From contig NZ_AP029028.1 of the NCBI RefSeq assembly GCF_037076565.1, forward strand, positions 4,340,001 through 4,404,000: DNA of 64,000 bases. Reading direction: 5' to 3'. This document shows, one piece after another, positions 37,652 through 46,470 of this stretch. The position numbers and the translations under genes are program-made. Below the pieces are notes generated by a model. The model saw nothing but the letters and a program-made list of their open reading frames with translations. It was not told the DNA's origin and did no database searches. Each line of letters opens with the position of its first letter. The stretch's first letter is position 1. This DNA is from Herbaspirillum sp. DW155. Lineage in GTDB: Bacteria; Pseudomonadota; Gammaproteobacteria; Burkholderiales; Burkholderiaceae_D.

Positions 37652-37742
37652 AAAAAAAACCCGGACACTCAGGTTCCGGGTTTAATCCACACCAATGAGG
37701 AGGGTGGAGGAGACATCGTTACGTGCTGCAAAAACTTCCGTT
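37652..37742 (-). ncRNA. Candidate small RNA with two anti-Shine-Dalgarno CCUCC motifs
   Basis: About 90 nt on the minus strand. It is bounded by a good promoter (TTGCGT at 37777-37772, 17-nt spacer, TATATT at 37754-37749) and an intrinsic terminator: stem AAACCCGG / CCGGGTTT (37683-37676 with 37664-37657) running into eight T (37659-37652). Between them the RNA carries CUCCUCC and a second CCUCC (complement of 37699-37710), seven nt apart, in an otherwise unstructured stretch. CCUCC loops that pair with Shine-Dalgarno sequences are known in several proteobacterial sRNA families. No open reading frame with a ribosome site was found inside. Confidence 0.6.
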
Positions 37743-37748
37743 GAACTC

Positions 37749-37777
37749 AATATAGCAAAGGGGTTTGTGCGACGCAA
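37749..37777 (-). promoter_or_regulatory. Sigma-70-type promoter of the candidate small RNA
   Basis: Minus strand: -35 TTGCGT, exactly 17 nt, -10 TATATT. Start of transcription expected near 37742. It is far from any minus-strand gene other than rplM, which lies beyond the terminator. Confidence 0.6.
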
Positions 37778-37999
37778 TAACGCGATGCGAATAAATTTGT
37801 AACAGTCTGAAAGTGGCGTCACTGCTGGGTTACAACTAGTTGAAAGCGCAGCAAGAACGCAAAGCATGAATAATAATTCAACAATTTTTCTGCAGCGCAA
37901 AAATCATCAAGCTTCACATCGACCACCCCGCCCCGGCTGCAGCTGCGCCCATCCACAGCTACAATACGGGCCTTCATGGAACCGATTGGGACGATACAG

Positions 38000-38458
38000 A
38001 TGGAATGCACAGTACGTTGGACCGGCTTGTCCGGCATGACCTTCACGGCGGAAACCGGTTCGGGCCACCTGCTGACGATGGATGGCGCGCCGGATGGCGG
38101 CGGCCGCAACCTGGCGCCGCGTCCGATGGAAGTGGTGCTGGCCGGCACGGGCGGCTGCACCGCCTATGACGTGGTGGTGATCCTGCGCAAGAGCGGCCAG
38201 GACGTGCGCGGCTGCGACGTGACCCTGAAGTCCGAACGCGCCGAGACCGATCCCAAGGTGTTCACCAAGATTCATTTCCACTTCACCGTGCGTGGCCGCA
38301 ACCTGAAGAGCAATGTGGTGGAGCGCGCCATCAAGCTGTCCCACGACAAGTATTGCTCGGCCTCGATCATGCTGGAGAAGACCGCCGAGATGACGCATTC
38401 CTTCGAGATCATCGACGACCTTACCGATACCTCTTCGGCGGCCGCGCAGCAGCAATAA
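38000..38458 (+). CDS. OsmC-family protein (YhfA-like)
   Basis: 152 residues from ATG 38000; an ATG eight codons earlier (37976) is the alternative. The OsmC fold is shown by SPMEVVLAGTGGC-type motif (here RPMEVVLAGTGGCTAYDV) with its catalytic-type Cys, and the second cysteine in KYCSASIMLEKTA. Many OsmC proteins reduce organic hydroperoxides with these two cysteines; the YhfA subgroup has no proven substrate. Preferred start: MECTVRW matches the YhfA N-terminus and GGGA lies upstream. Confidence 0.88.
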   Translation: MECTVRWTGLSGMTFTAETGSGHLLTMDGAPDGGGRNLAPRPMEVVLAGTGGCTAYDVVVILRKSGQDVRGCDVTLKSERAETDPKVFTKIHFHFTVRGRNLKSNVVERAIKLSHDKYCSASIMLEKTAEMTHSFEIIDDLTDTSSAAAQQQ

Positions 38459-38482
38459 GCCCCGACGATGCAGGCAACAATG

Positions 38483-38508
38483 AAAAAAGCGGCCCAGGCC
38501 GCTTTTTT
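38483..38508. terminator. Bidirectional terminator between the OsmC gene and coq7
   Basis: AAAAAAGCGGCC (38483-38494) and GGCCGCTTTTTT (38497-38508) form a perfect stem with A6/T6 tails, able to end transcription from both converging genes. Confidence 0.9.
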
Positions 38509-38549
38509 CATGTCCGCCGATCCTGCCGATATCAGCAATATCAGCGATA

Positions 38550-39176
38550 TCAGATCCGGTAAGCCACCGTGGTCATGACCTTGGCCATAGCCTTCATCAT
38601 CCCGCGCACCGGAGCAGGCACTTCGGCCGCCCCCAGGTCGCGCGCGGCCTGGCCGTGTTCGATTTCATCGATGCGCATCTGGTCGACGATGGCGCGCGAG
38701 CGGTTGTCCTGGGCCGGCAGCTTGTCCAGGTGGCCCAGCAGGTGATGCTCGACCTGGCGCTCGGTCTCGGAGACGAAGCCCAGGTTGCGCGCATCGCCCA
38801 GGCGCGCGGCAATGCTGCCCAGCACGTAGGCACCGCCGTACCACAAGGGATTGAGCAGGCTGGTATGCGAACCCAGCTCGCGCAGGCGTTCGGCAGTCCA
38901 GGCCAGGTGATCCTCTTCCTCGATGCCGGCGCGCCGGAAAGCTTCCTTGATGTCCTCGGTCTGAGCGAAGCGGCCCTGGGCATCGTAGAGCGCCTGGGCA
39001 CAGACCTCACCGACGTTGTTGACCCGCATCAGCCCGGCCGCGTGGCGCTTCTCGGCCTCGCTCATGATCCCGTCCGGCAGGCCGCGTCCCGGGTTGGGAC
39101 GGCTCTCGAAAACCACGCCGCTGATCACGCGCAGTGCCTTGTCGAAATCGGTAATCAGTTCATCGACGAATTGCAT
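38550..39176 (-). CDS. coq7: 2-nonaprenyl-3-methyl-6-methoxy-1,4-benzoquinol hydroxylase (Coq7)
   Basis: 208 residues. Di-iron ligands in two repeats: [31 protein letters not shown] and [12 protein letters not shown]. Hydroxylates the demethoxy intermediate in ubiquinone synthesis, peripheral membrane enzyme. Common in alpha- and betaproteobacteria in place of UbiF. Monocistronic by its surroundings. Confidence 0.96.
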   Translation of the reverse strand: MQFVDELITDFDKALRVISGVVFESRPNPGRGLPDGIMSEAEKRHAAGLMRVNNVGEVCAQALYDAQGRFAQTEDIKEAFRRAGIEEEDHLAWTAERLRELGSHTSLLNPLWYGGAYVLGSIAARLGDARNLGFVSETERQVEHHLLGHLDKLPAQDNRSRAIVDQMRIDEIEHGQAARDLGAAEVPAPVRGMMKAMAKVMTTVAYRI

Positions 39177-39272
39177 ACAGCTCGCCTTTCTCTCGTTGTG
39201 ATGGATATCCCGGCCATCCTCACTGGCAGAACGGCCCGGGAACGAAGGAACACGGCGGATCCGTGAATCGGA

Positions 39273-40307
39273 TCAGACCATCTTCCAGTGGATCTGTTCG
39301 CCCGCCGACAGCGGCACCACGGTGGACTCGCCCATGGGCAGCTCGGCCGGAATGGCCCAGGTCTCGCGCTTGAGGGTAACCGTGCCGGTGTTGCGCGGCA
39401 GATTGTAGAAGTCCGGACCGTTGAAGCTGGCGAAGGCCTCGAACTTGTCCAGTGCACCGGCGCTGTCGAAGGCCTGCGCATACAACTCCAGCGCATGCAG
39501 CGCGGTATAGCAGCCGGCACAGCCGCAGGCATGTTCCTTGGCACCCTTGGCGTGCGGGGCCGAATCGGTGCCGAGGAAGAACTTGTCATTGCCCGACGTG
39601 GCGGCCGCCACCAGCGCCTTGCGATGGGTCTCGCGCTTCAGTACCGGCAGGCAGTAGTAATGCGGGCGGATGCCGCCCTTGAAGATCTCGTTGCGGTTGA
39701 ACAGCAGGTGATGCGCCGTGATGGTGGCAGCTGTCGGGCCTTCGCCGGCCAGCACGTAGTCGGCCGCTTCCTTGGTGGTGATGTGTTCGAAGACCACCTT
39801 CAGTTCCGGCATGGCCTGGCGCAGCGGCTTCATGATGCGCTCGATGAAGACGGCTTCGCGGTCGAACAGGTCGATCTCCGGATCGGTGACTTCACCGTGG
39901 ACCAGGAAGGGCATGCCCAACTCCTGCAGAACTTCCAGGGTCTTGTAGCACTTGGAGAGATCGGTCACGCCGGCATCCGAATTGGTGGTGGCACCGGCCG
40001 GATAGAGCTTGACGGCCTTGACGAAGCCGCTTTCCTTGGCACGGCGGATTTCCTCGGGCGGGGTGTTGTCGGTCAGGTAGAGCACCATCAGCGGCTCGAA
40101 ATTCATGCCTGCCGGCAGCGCGGCCAGGATGCGATCACGATACGCACCGGCTTGGGCGGTGGTGGTCACGGGCGGCTTCAGGTTGGGCATGACGATGGCG
40201 CGGGCGAACTGGCGTGCGGTATGCGGCAGCACGTCCTGCATGGTGGCGCCGTCGCGCAGGTGCAGGTGCCAGTCGTCCGGGCGGGTGATGGTCAATACGT
40301 TGCTCAT
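39273..40307 (-). CDS. pyrC: Dihydroorotase (type II, PyrC)
   Basis: 344 residues. Metal ligands in [10 protein letters not shown] at the N-terminus, HGEVTD near 140, HITTKEA near 175 and GTDSAPH near 248; the carboxylated Lys is in AVKLYPAG. Third step of pyrimidine synthesis (carbamoyl aspartate to dihydroorotate). ATG 40307 starts the conserved region. Confidence 0.97.
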   Translation of the reverse strand: MSNVLTITRPDDWHLHLRDGATMQDVLPHTARQFARAIVMPNLKPPVTTTAQAGAYRDRILAALPAGMNFEPLMVLYLTDNTPPEEIRRAKESGFVKAVKLYPAGATTNSDAGVTDLSKCYKTLEVLQELGMPFLVHGEVTDPEIDLFDREAVFIERIMKPLRQAMPELKVVFEHITTKEAADYVLAGEGPTAATITAHHLLFNRNEIFKGGIRPHYYCLPVLKRETHRKALVAAATSGNDKFFLGTDSAPHAKGAKEHACGCAGCYTALHALELYAQAFDSAGALDKFEAFASFNGPDFYNLPRNTGTVTLKRETWAIPAELPMGESTVVPLSAGEQIHWKMV

Positions 40308-40481
40308 TGCGATGCTCTTTCGGTCTTGGAGTGGGGGGGGCAGTCTCAGTGTCTGGCGAGGCATCCCGGCGGATGCGGGCTGTGGAGAGCCAGCCGCGAT
40401 GTCTTCAAGGGCGACATTCTACCGTAGCCGTCAAGCACCCCGGAGTGCGCCCTGCCGCCCTTTTGATGTAGCCCAAACGAA

Positions 40482-40511
40482 AAGGGCCGCCCCGTTGCCG
40501 GAGCGGCCCTT
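40482..40511 (-). terminator. Terminator of the gltIJKL operon
   Basis: A 12-bp stem with one mismatch (40482-40493 with 40500-40511), followed on the minus strand by TTTTCGTTT, 22 nt after the gltL stop. Confidence 0.85.
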
Positions 40512-40533
40512 GCGCAAATGCTGACTGCGGCGA

Positions 40534-41262
40534 TCAGTGGGTGATGATCTTGGCCAGGAAATCGCGTGCGCGTTCCGAGCGCGGCTGCGCGAAGAACTCG
40601 TCCTTGGCGCAATCTTCCACCACCAGGCCCTTGTCCATGAACACCACGCGGTTGGCGACCTTGCGGGCAAAGCCCATTTCGTGGGTCACGACCATCATGG
40701 TCATGCCTTCCTGGGCCAGGCCGACCATGACGTCGAGCACTTCATTGATCATTTCCGGGTCCAGCGCCGAGGTCGGTTCGTCGAACAGCATGGCGATGGG
40801 ATCCATCGACAGCGCGCGGGCAATGGCCACGCGCTGTTGCTGGCCGCCGGAGAGCTGGCCGGGGAACTTGTCCTTGTGCGCCAGCAGGCCCACGCGATCC
40901 AGGTACTTCAGGCCCTTTTCGGTGGCCTCTTCCTTGGAGCGGCCCAGCACCTTGATCTGGCCGATGGTCAGGTTCTCGCGGATGGAGAGGTGCGGAAACA
41001 GCTCGAAGTTCTGGAACACCATGCCGATGCGCGCACGCAGCTTGGACAGGTTGGTCTTGGGGTCGCCTACCGAGACGCCATCGACCGTGATGGTGCCTTT
41101 CTGGAACGGCTCCAGCCCGTTGACGGTCTTGATCAGCGTGGACTTGCCGGAACCGGACGGGCCGCACACCACCACCACGTCGCCCTTCTTGACGGAGGTC
41201 GAGCAGTCGGTCAGGACCTGGAAGCTGCCGTACCACTTGCTGACGTTGTTGAGTTCAATCAT
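40534..41262 (-). CDS. gltL: Glutamate/aspartate ABC transporter ATP-binding protein
   Basis: 242 residues. Walker A GPSGSGKST, signature LSGGQQQRVAIARAL, Walker B AMLFDEPTSALDPE and switch VVTHEMGFA are all present. Polar amino-acid transporter ATPase of the GltL/GlnQ type; identity as GltL is from the adjacent gltI, gltJ and gltK. Strong Shine-Dalgarno AGGAG before ATG 41262. Confidence 0.96.
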   Translation of the reverse strand: MIELNNVSKWYGSFQVLTDCSTSVKKGDVVVVCGPSGSGKSTLIKTVNGLEPFQKGTITVDGVSVGDPKTNLSKLRARIGMVFQNFELFPHLSIRENLTIGQIKVLGRSKEEATEKGLKYLDRVGLLAHKDKFPGQLSGGQQQRVAIARALSMDPIAMLFDEPTSALDPEMINEVLDVMVGLAQEGMTMMVVTHEMGFARKVANRVVFMDKGLVVEDCAKDEFFAQPRSERARDFLAKIITH

Positions 41263-41346
41263 TGGATTCTCCTGGATTTCTGAATTCTGGATTCACTGGC
41301 CGCCAGCATGGCGCTACACAGCGCGGGCGGCGGCCGTCAAAGACAT

Positions 41347-42042
41347 TTAGCGGATGATGGCGATCTTCTTCTGGAAGCGCTTGACCAGGGTCGACAGACC
41401 AAAGCTGAGCACGAAGTAGACCACGGCCACGAACAGGTACATTTCCACCAGACGGCCATCGCGCTGGGCGATCTTGGACGCGCTGGTCACGAAGTCCGGC
41501 ACCGAACCCAGCACGTAGACCAGCGACACGTCCTGGAACAGCACGATGGTCTGCGTCAGCAGGATCGGGGTCATGTTGCGGAAGGCCTGCGGCAGCACCA
41601 CGTTGCCCATCATCTGCCAGTAATTCATGCCGATGGCATAGCCGGCAAAGACCTGACCACGCGGAATGGACTGGATGCCCGAACGCATGATCTCGCAGTA
41701 ATACGCGGCTTCGAACAGGATGAAGGTGATCAGGGCCGACTGGAACGCACCGACCTGGATAGGCTCGGAGGCACCGATGATCCAGGCACCGATGAAGGGC
41801 ACCAGGAAGTAGAACCAGAAGATCACCAGCACCAGCGGAATGGAGCGGATCAGGTTGACGTAGGTGGTCGCGATGAACGACAGCGGCTTGTTGGACGACA
41901 GGCGCATCATGGCCAGCAGCGTGCCCAGGATGATGCCGCCCAGCATGGCGGAGAAGGTCAGGATCAGCGTGAACTTGAGGCCCGTCGTAAAGAGATAGAC
42001 CCAGGAACGCTGGATGACGTCGAAATCGAAATTGCTGAACAT
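41347..42042 (-). CDS. gltK: Glutamate/aspartate ABC transporter permease GltK
   Basis: 231 residues, inner-membrane permease with the HisMQ-type signature YVNLIRSIPLVLVIFWFYF and the EAA loop EAAYYCEIMRSGIQSIPRGQ. Forms the channel with GltJ. Its Shine-Dalgarno lies inside the end of gltJ; only 3 nt separate stop and start. Confidence 0.95.
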   Translation of the reverse strand: MFSNFDFDVIQRSWVYLFTTGLKFTLILTFSAMLGGIILGTLLAMMRLSSNKPLSFIATTYVNLIRSIPLVLVIFWFYFLVPFIGAWIIGASEPIQVGAFQSALITFILFEAAYYCEIMRSGIQSIPRGQVFAGYAIGMNYWQMMGNVVLPQAFRNMTPILLTQTIVLFQDVSLVYVLGSVPDFVTSASKIAQRDGRLVEMYLFVAVVYFVLSFGLSTLVKRFQKKIAIIR

Positions 42043-42045
42043 GGA

Positions 42046-42795
42046 TCAATGCCCTCCTGCGCTGGTGCTGCCGCCGGTGATGTAGCCCGGAACGGCGGTG
42101 ACTTTTTCCAGCAGGCGCGCCAGGAACAGCGCGATGACGGAAATGATCACGTAGATGACGGTGGCACCGGTAAGCGCCTCGAAGGTCTGGAAGGTGAATT
42201 CACGCATCGAGTAGGTCGCGGCAGTCAGCTCGACCAGGCCGATGGTCAGGGCCACCGAGCTGTTCTTGATGATGGCGGCGAACTCGTTGGTCAGTGCCGG
42301 GATGATGATGCGAAAAGCCATCGGCAAGAGCACATAGCGATAGGTCTGCACGGGAGTAAGTCCCAGAGCGGCGCCGGCCATGCGCTGACCACGCGGCAGC
42401 GCCTGGATGCCGGTGGTCACCTGCACGGCCACGCGGGAAGAGGTGAAGAAGCCCAGCGCCAGGGTCGCGGTCACGAAGGATGCATCCGGCAGGCTCTTGA
42501 TCCAGTCGCCGATGGCGGCGGGCAGCAGTTCGGGCATCACGAAGTACCACAGGAACATCTGCACCAGCAACGGAATGTTGCGGAACAGTTCCACGTAGCC
42601 GTTGGCAATGCGCACGACCCAGGGTTTGGTGGTGGTACGCAGGGTACCGAAGATGGTGCCCAGGATCAGTGCCATGATCCAGGCGCAGGCGGCCGTGGCC
42701 AGGGTCCATTTCAGGCCTGCCAGCAGCGTGTCGATGTAGGGGATGCCATCGGGAGACATCTCCCAGAAGATTCCCCAGTTCCAGTTGTAATGCAT
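42046..42795 (-). CDS. gltJ: Glutamate/aspartate ABC transporter permease GltJ
   Basis: 249 residues. Starts MHYNWNWGIFWEMSPDG, the typical GltJ N-terminus, which fixes ATG 42795 (GAGG upstream). Permease signature VELFRNIPLLVQMFLWYF and EAA-type loop VQVTTGIQALPRGQ. Lies 180 nt after gltI, with a hairpin between that may lower its expression relative to the binding protein. Confidence 0.95.
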   Translation of the reverse strand: MHYNWNWGIFWEMSPDGIPYIDTLLAGLKWTLATAACAWIMALILGTIFGTLRTTTKPWVVRIANGYVELFRNIPLLVQMFLWYFVMPELLPAAIGDWIKSLPDASFVTATLALGFFTSSRVAVQVTTGIQALPRGQRMAGAALGLTPVQTYRYVLLPMAFRIIIPALTNEFAAIIKNSSVALTIGLVELTAATYSMREFTFQTFEALTGATVIYVIISVIALFLARLLEKVTAVPGYITGGSTSAGGH

Positions 42796-42929
42796 AAATG
42801 GCCTCGTCTGTTGTTCGAAGTCTGTGTTCTCGGGCGCGGTCACCAGGCAAATGCCGCGCCGCTTCTTGTCTGGTCAGCTCCGGCGCCACCGCCTTGCCAG
42901 CAGGCAAGCGCGGCGGACACGGTTAAACA

Positions 42930-42952
42930 AAACGGGGGACAGGCCCCCGTTT
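42930..42952 (-). terminator. Intercistronic hairpin between gltI and gltJ
   Basis: AAACGGGGG (42930-42938) pairs with CCCCCGTTT (42944-42952) around five nt; on the minus strand it is followed by TGTTTAA, a weak terminator. Partial termination after the binding-protein gene is common in ABC operons and would give excess GltI. Confidence 0.7.
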
Positions 42953-42975
42953 CATCCGATTGCACGAAACGCTGA

Positions 42976-43923
42976 TTACTTCTTCTTGCTCAGGCTCTTC
43001 TGCGCTTCCGGCACCACGGCATAGGCGGCCGGATCGTAGGAGTCGGTCGGCTTGGCCAGCACGGCTTGCAGCTGCGGGCTCATCGGCACGTTCAGGTTGA
43101 CACCCTTGGGCGGGATCGGCGACTGGAACCACTTGGCGTAGATCTTCTTGATGTCGTCGCCCTTGTAGACCACGGTCAGCGCATCGTCCACGACCTTCTT
43201 GAACTCGGTATCACCCTTGGGCAGGATCAGGCCGTACGGCTCGACGGACAGGGCTTCGGCCGACACCTGGTAGTCGCCGGGAGCCTTGGAATTGGCGGCC
43301 AGCGAGGACAGCAGGATGTCATCCATCACGAAGGCGGCGGCGCGGCCGGTTTCCACCATCAGGAAGGCTTCGGCGTGGTCCTTGGCAGCCAGGATGTTCA
43401 TGCCCAGGTTGCGTTCGGCGTTCAGCGCGGTGATCTGCTTCAGGTTGGAGGTACCCGAGGTCGACACGACGGTCTTGCCCTTGAGGTCTTCCAGAGTCTT
43501 CAGGTTGGCCGACTTCTTGGACAGGAACTTGTTGGCGGTCACGAATTCGGTCACCGAGAAAGCCACCTGGTTCCAGCGTTCCTGGTTGTTGGTTGCGGAG
43601 TCGCAGGAAATGTCGGTGGTGCCGTTGGCGATCAGCGGAATGCGGGTGGCCGACGTCACGGGCACCATCTTGATGTTCAGCGAGGTCAGGCCCAGCTTCT
43701 TCTGGATCGCGGTCGCGGCCTTCAGGCACAGGTCGATCGAGTAGCCCTGGTAGGACTGCTTGTCATCCAGATAGGAGAACGGAATCGACGAATCGCGCAC
43801 GCCCAGCGTCAGGGTGCCGGAGTCCTTGATCTTCTTCAGACGGCCGGTGAATTCCTCAGCATGCACCGAGCTCATCAGTACGCTTGCCCCAACCAACACC
43901 CCTGCTAGCTTCAATAACTTCAT
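42976..43923 (-). CDS. gltI: Glutamate/aspartate periplasmic binding protein
   Basis: 315 residues. Sec signal peptide with cleavage near SSVHA-EE (residue 22). SBP_bac_3 fold: GTLTLGVRDSSIPFSYLD, YQGYSIDLC, the DISCDSATNNQERW segment specific to glutamate/aspartate binding proteins, and STSGTSNLKQI. Delivers glutamate and aspartate to GltJKL. AGGAGGTCACACA precedes the ATG, a very strong ribosome site fitting high expression. Confidence 0.96.
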   Translation of the reverse strand: MKLLKLAGVLVGASVLMSSVHAEEFTGRLKKIKDSGTLTLGVRDSSIPFSYLDDKQSYQGYSIDLCLKAATAIQKKLGLTSLNIKMVPVTSATRIPLIANGTTDISCDSATNNQERWNQVAFSVTEFVTANKFLSKKSANLKTLEDLKGKTVVSTSGTSNLKQITALNAERNLGMNILAAKDHAEAFLMVETGRAAAFVMDDILLSSLAANSKAPGDYQVSAEALSVEPYGLILPKGDTEFKKVVDDALTVVYKGDDIKKIYAKWFQSPIPPKGVNLNVPMSPQLQAVLAKPTDSYDPAAYAVVPEAQKSLSKKK

Positions 43924-44849
43924 TGTGTGACCTCCTGGAAAAATTTTTTACGTAACGGTTCAAATGGCCTGGAGCCGGATCCGCTTGCACGGTGTCCTGC
44001 ACCGGGCTGGCCGGCCGTATTGACGAGCCTGTTATTGTTCTCTGCCGTGTTGCCTATTCTGTGTGCTAACACAGTTCTTTGCCAGCATTGTTTGATCCAC
44101 GTCTGGTGAGGCCTGGCGACCCCACCCCCTCGATGAACCGAATGCAGGCAAATTACCGAAGCGCAACTGTCGGCGGGCGCATTGTACGACATATGCCGCC
44201 CGGTCTGGCAATCCGCAAAAACCCTCATGGCGGCAGCCCGACGCTCCGACGCGATGAGGACAGCTTCGCAGAGCGCAGGAAGGTGCAGCGCAGCGTTCGG
44301 CGTCACGGCAGCAACCCGGTTCTGTTCAGCAATATCCATGCCAGAAACGGCGGCCACCGGCCGTCGGCGAGGGCTCACGCGAGCCCGCGCAGGCAAGGCG
44401 CCAGCAGCGATGAACAGGAAATGGAGAGAACCGGAAGCACCCCGCGCCAGGCCCGTATAGACGGCGCTTGCGGGGCGATGTGAAGATTTGTTCTGCGAGG
44501 AACGGAAGGAAGCGGATGAGGAGCCAATGCGAGTGCCGGGAGCATGAAGGGTTCTGTCAAAAACCGGACATGTCGTCAGCCGGACGACATCGGCATGGCC
44601 AGGCAAAGACGTCGCCCGCCGTGCAGATGCACATGCGGCAGCGCCCGGCATGAACATGCCGGGCCCTTCACCGATGATCTTGCGCCGCAAGGCTGATGGG
44701 CCTGCGGTGCGCATGCGCACAGCCACCACGTCTCCTCCTGAACCAGACTGCTCTGCAATCCTGCGGCCGGCGATCTGTTGCGTTTTACGCTGTCGCCTCT
44801 GGCCGTTGTGGTCCGGATCACCGGACCGTTTTTTTACTGCCTCAACGCA
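43924..44849. other. 926-bp intergenic region between gltI and gdhA
   Basis: No gene is supported; open frames here overlap each other on both strands and show no recognisable domain. It holds the gltI promoter side and three hairpins: 44570-44590 (ATGTCGTC/GACGACAT), 44643-44664 (GCCCGGCATG/CATGCCGGGC) and a plus-strand terminator at 44810-44835. A CTCCTCC motif lies at 44732-44738 on the plus strand, upstream of that terminator. A short plus-strand RNA is possible, but no promoter was found for it. Confidence 0.5.
44810..44835 (+). terminator. Plus-strand intrinsic terminator without an obvious gene
   Basis: GGTCCGG (44810-44816) and CCGGACC (44821-44827) form a perfect 7-bp stem with ATCA loop, then G and seven T. 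It is the best-formed terminator of the region yet faces into the 3' end of gdhA, which is on the other strand. Confidence 0.6.
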
Positions 44850-46142
44850 TCACGGATACAGGCCGCGCATCTCGCGTGCCTGCAGCACACGGGTACACGC
44901 CACGATGAAGGCCGCAGTGCGCAGCGACACGTTCTTCTCTTCGGCCAGCTGCCACACGGCAGTAAAGGCTTCGCGCATGATGCGGGTCAGGCGCAGGTTG
45001 ATTTCGTCTTCGGTCCAGAAGAAGCTGGAGAAGTCCTGCACCCATTCGAAGTAGCTCACCGTCACGCCGCCGGCGTTGGCGATCACGTCCGGCACGATCA
45101 GCACGCCCTTGTCGCGCAGGATGTCATCGGCAGCCGGGGTGGTCGGGCCGTTGGCGCCTTCCAGGATGATCTTGGCCTTGATGTGATTGGCGTTGGCTTC
45201 GGTGATCTGCTGTTCCAGTGCGGCAGGCACCAGAATGTCGCAGTCGACCGACCAGAATTGGGCGCGATCGGTGATCTCGTCCGCACCTGCGAAGCCCTTC
45301 ACGCTGCCATTCCTGGCGACATACGCCTGCAGCGCCGGCACATCCAGGCCACCGGCATTGAAGACGGTGGTCACGTGATCCTGCACGGCCACCACCTTGG
45401 AACCGGCTTCAGCGAACAGGCGCGCAGCGATGCCGCCGACGTTGCCGAAACCTTGCACCGCGACCCTGGCCTCCTTGATGTCCACACCGCGCTTGGCAGC
45501 GGCTTCGCAGCCGACCACGAAGACGCCGCGACCGGTGGCTTCATGACGACCCAGACTGCCGCCCAGCGAGATGGGCTTGCCGGTGACCACGCCCGAGGAC
45601 GTGCTGCCCTGATTCATGGAGTAGGTATCCATCATCCAGGCCATGATCTGCGAATCGGTGTTCACGTCCGGCGCCGGGATGTCCTTGTTGGGGCCGATGA
45701 TGATGCCGATCTCGCTGGTGTAACGGCGCGTGACGCGCTGCAGTTCGCCACGGGAGAGGGTCTTGGGATCGACGCGGATACCGCCCTTGGCACCGCCATA
45801 GGGCACGTTCACGGCCGCATTCTTGACGGTCATCCAGGCCGACAGCGCCATCACTTCGGAGAGCGTCACGTCCTGGTGGAAACGCACGCCGCCCTTGCCG
45901 GGGCCGCGCGAGGTGTTGTGCTGCACGCGGTAGCCCTCGAAGTGGGCGATGGTGCCGTCGTCACGTTCGATGGGCACATCGACCACCAGGATGCGCTTGG
46001 GACGCTTCAGGGTTTCCACCCAGCGCGCCAGCGAGCCCAGGTAGGGGGTCACGCGGTCGATCTGTTCGAGGTAGACGCCCCACGGACCGATGCCGTGCGG
46101 GACGAGATAGGAAGGCACTTCGTGATTAGGTACGTTCGACAT
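44850..46142 (-). CDS. gdhA: Glutamate dehydrogenase (Glu/Leu/Phe/Val family)
   Basis: 430 residues. Substrate-binding [14 protein letters not shown] and [11 protein letters not shown] with the catalytic lysines, then the Rossmann segment [16 protein letters not shown]. The length is that of the hexameric catabolic/NAD-type group. Interconverts glutamate and 2-oxoglutarate plus ammonium; its place beside the gltIJKL importer suggests use of imported glutamate (inference). ATG 46142 with AAAGGAG upstream. Confidence 0.95.
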   Translation of the reverse strand: MSNVPNHEVPSYLVPHGIGPWGVYLEQIDRVTPYLGSLARWVETLKRPKRILVVDVPIERDDGTIAHFEGYRVQHNTSRGPGKGGVRFHQDVTLSEVMALSAWMTVKNAAVNVPYGGAKGGIRVDPKTLSRGELQRVTRRYTSEIGIIIGPNKDIPAPDVNTDSQIMAWMMDTYSMNQGSTSSGVVTGKPISLGGSLGRHEATGRGVFVVGCEAAAKRGVDIKEARVAVQGFGNVGGIAARLFAEAGSKVVAVQDHVTTVFNAGGLDVPALQAYVARNGSVKGFAGADEITDRAQFWSVDCDILVPAALEQQITEANANHIKAKIILEGANGPTTPAADDILRDKGVLIVPDVIANAGGVTVSYFEWVQDFSSFFWTEDEINLRLTRIMREAFTAVWQLAEEKNVSLRTAAFIVACTRVLQAREMRGLYP

Positions 46143-46470
46143 GATGCAATCGCTCCTTTGGATAGCCGTGCTGTTCAAGACAAAAGGCCTGCAAATTCCG
46201 AAGTCCGCCAGGCATCTTACTCCGTCTGCATCAGCCTGCAGGACGCGCCGCAAAGGCGCGCACAAGGGCGGCGACGGAGGCGCGCCTGCCAGCGCGGCGC
46301 GGGGTGCGCCTGCTGGAAATTCGTGCCTGTCCGATTCAGCGCCGCCATCGTAGCCAGCCGCTCAAAACAAGGCTAATGCTTTGTGAGCATGCAATTATGC
46401 AGCGCTTGCATAACCTTTGGAATCCCTTTACCGATAAGGGATTGCGCCTTTTTCACCTGTTAATTTTCGA
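46143..46470. other. 328-bp region upstream of gdhA
   Basis: No gene is seen. It contains an inverted repeat AATCCCTT..AAGGGATT at about 46421-46443, just after the LysR stop, and a stretch with repeated TGCAT/ATGCA words at 46386-46412, which may be regulatory sites for gdhA. No U-tract follows the inverted repeat on the minus strand. Confidence 0.4.

Noticed and set aside
37682..37900. 72-codon minus-strand frame overlapping the candidate sRNA
   Set aside because: No ribosome site before its start, no similarity, and it crosses the sRNA promoter.
38527..38553. Triple 9-bp repeat (GATATCAGC-type) at the coq7 end
   Set aside because: Only three imperfect units next to a stop codon; no structure or function suggested.
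43924..44849. Several open frames of 60-134 codons on both strands between gltI and gdhA
   Set aside because: They overlap one another, lack convincing ribosome sites and show Arg/Pro/Ser-rich random composition.
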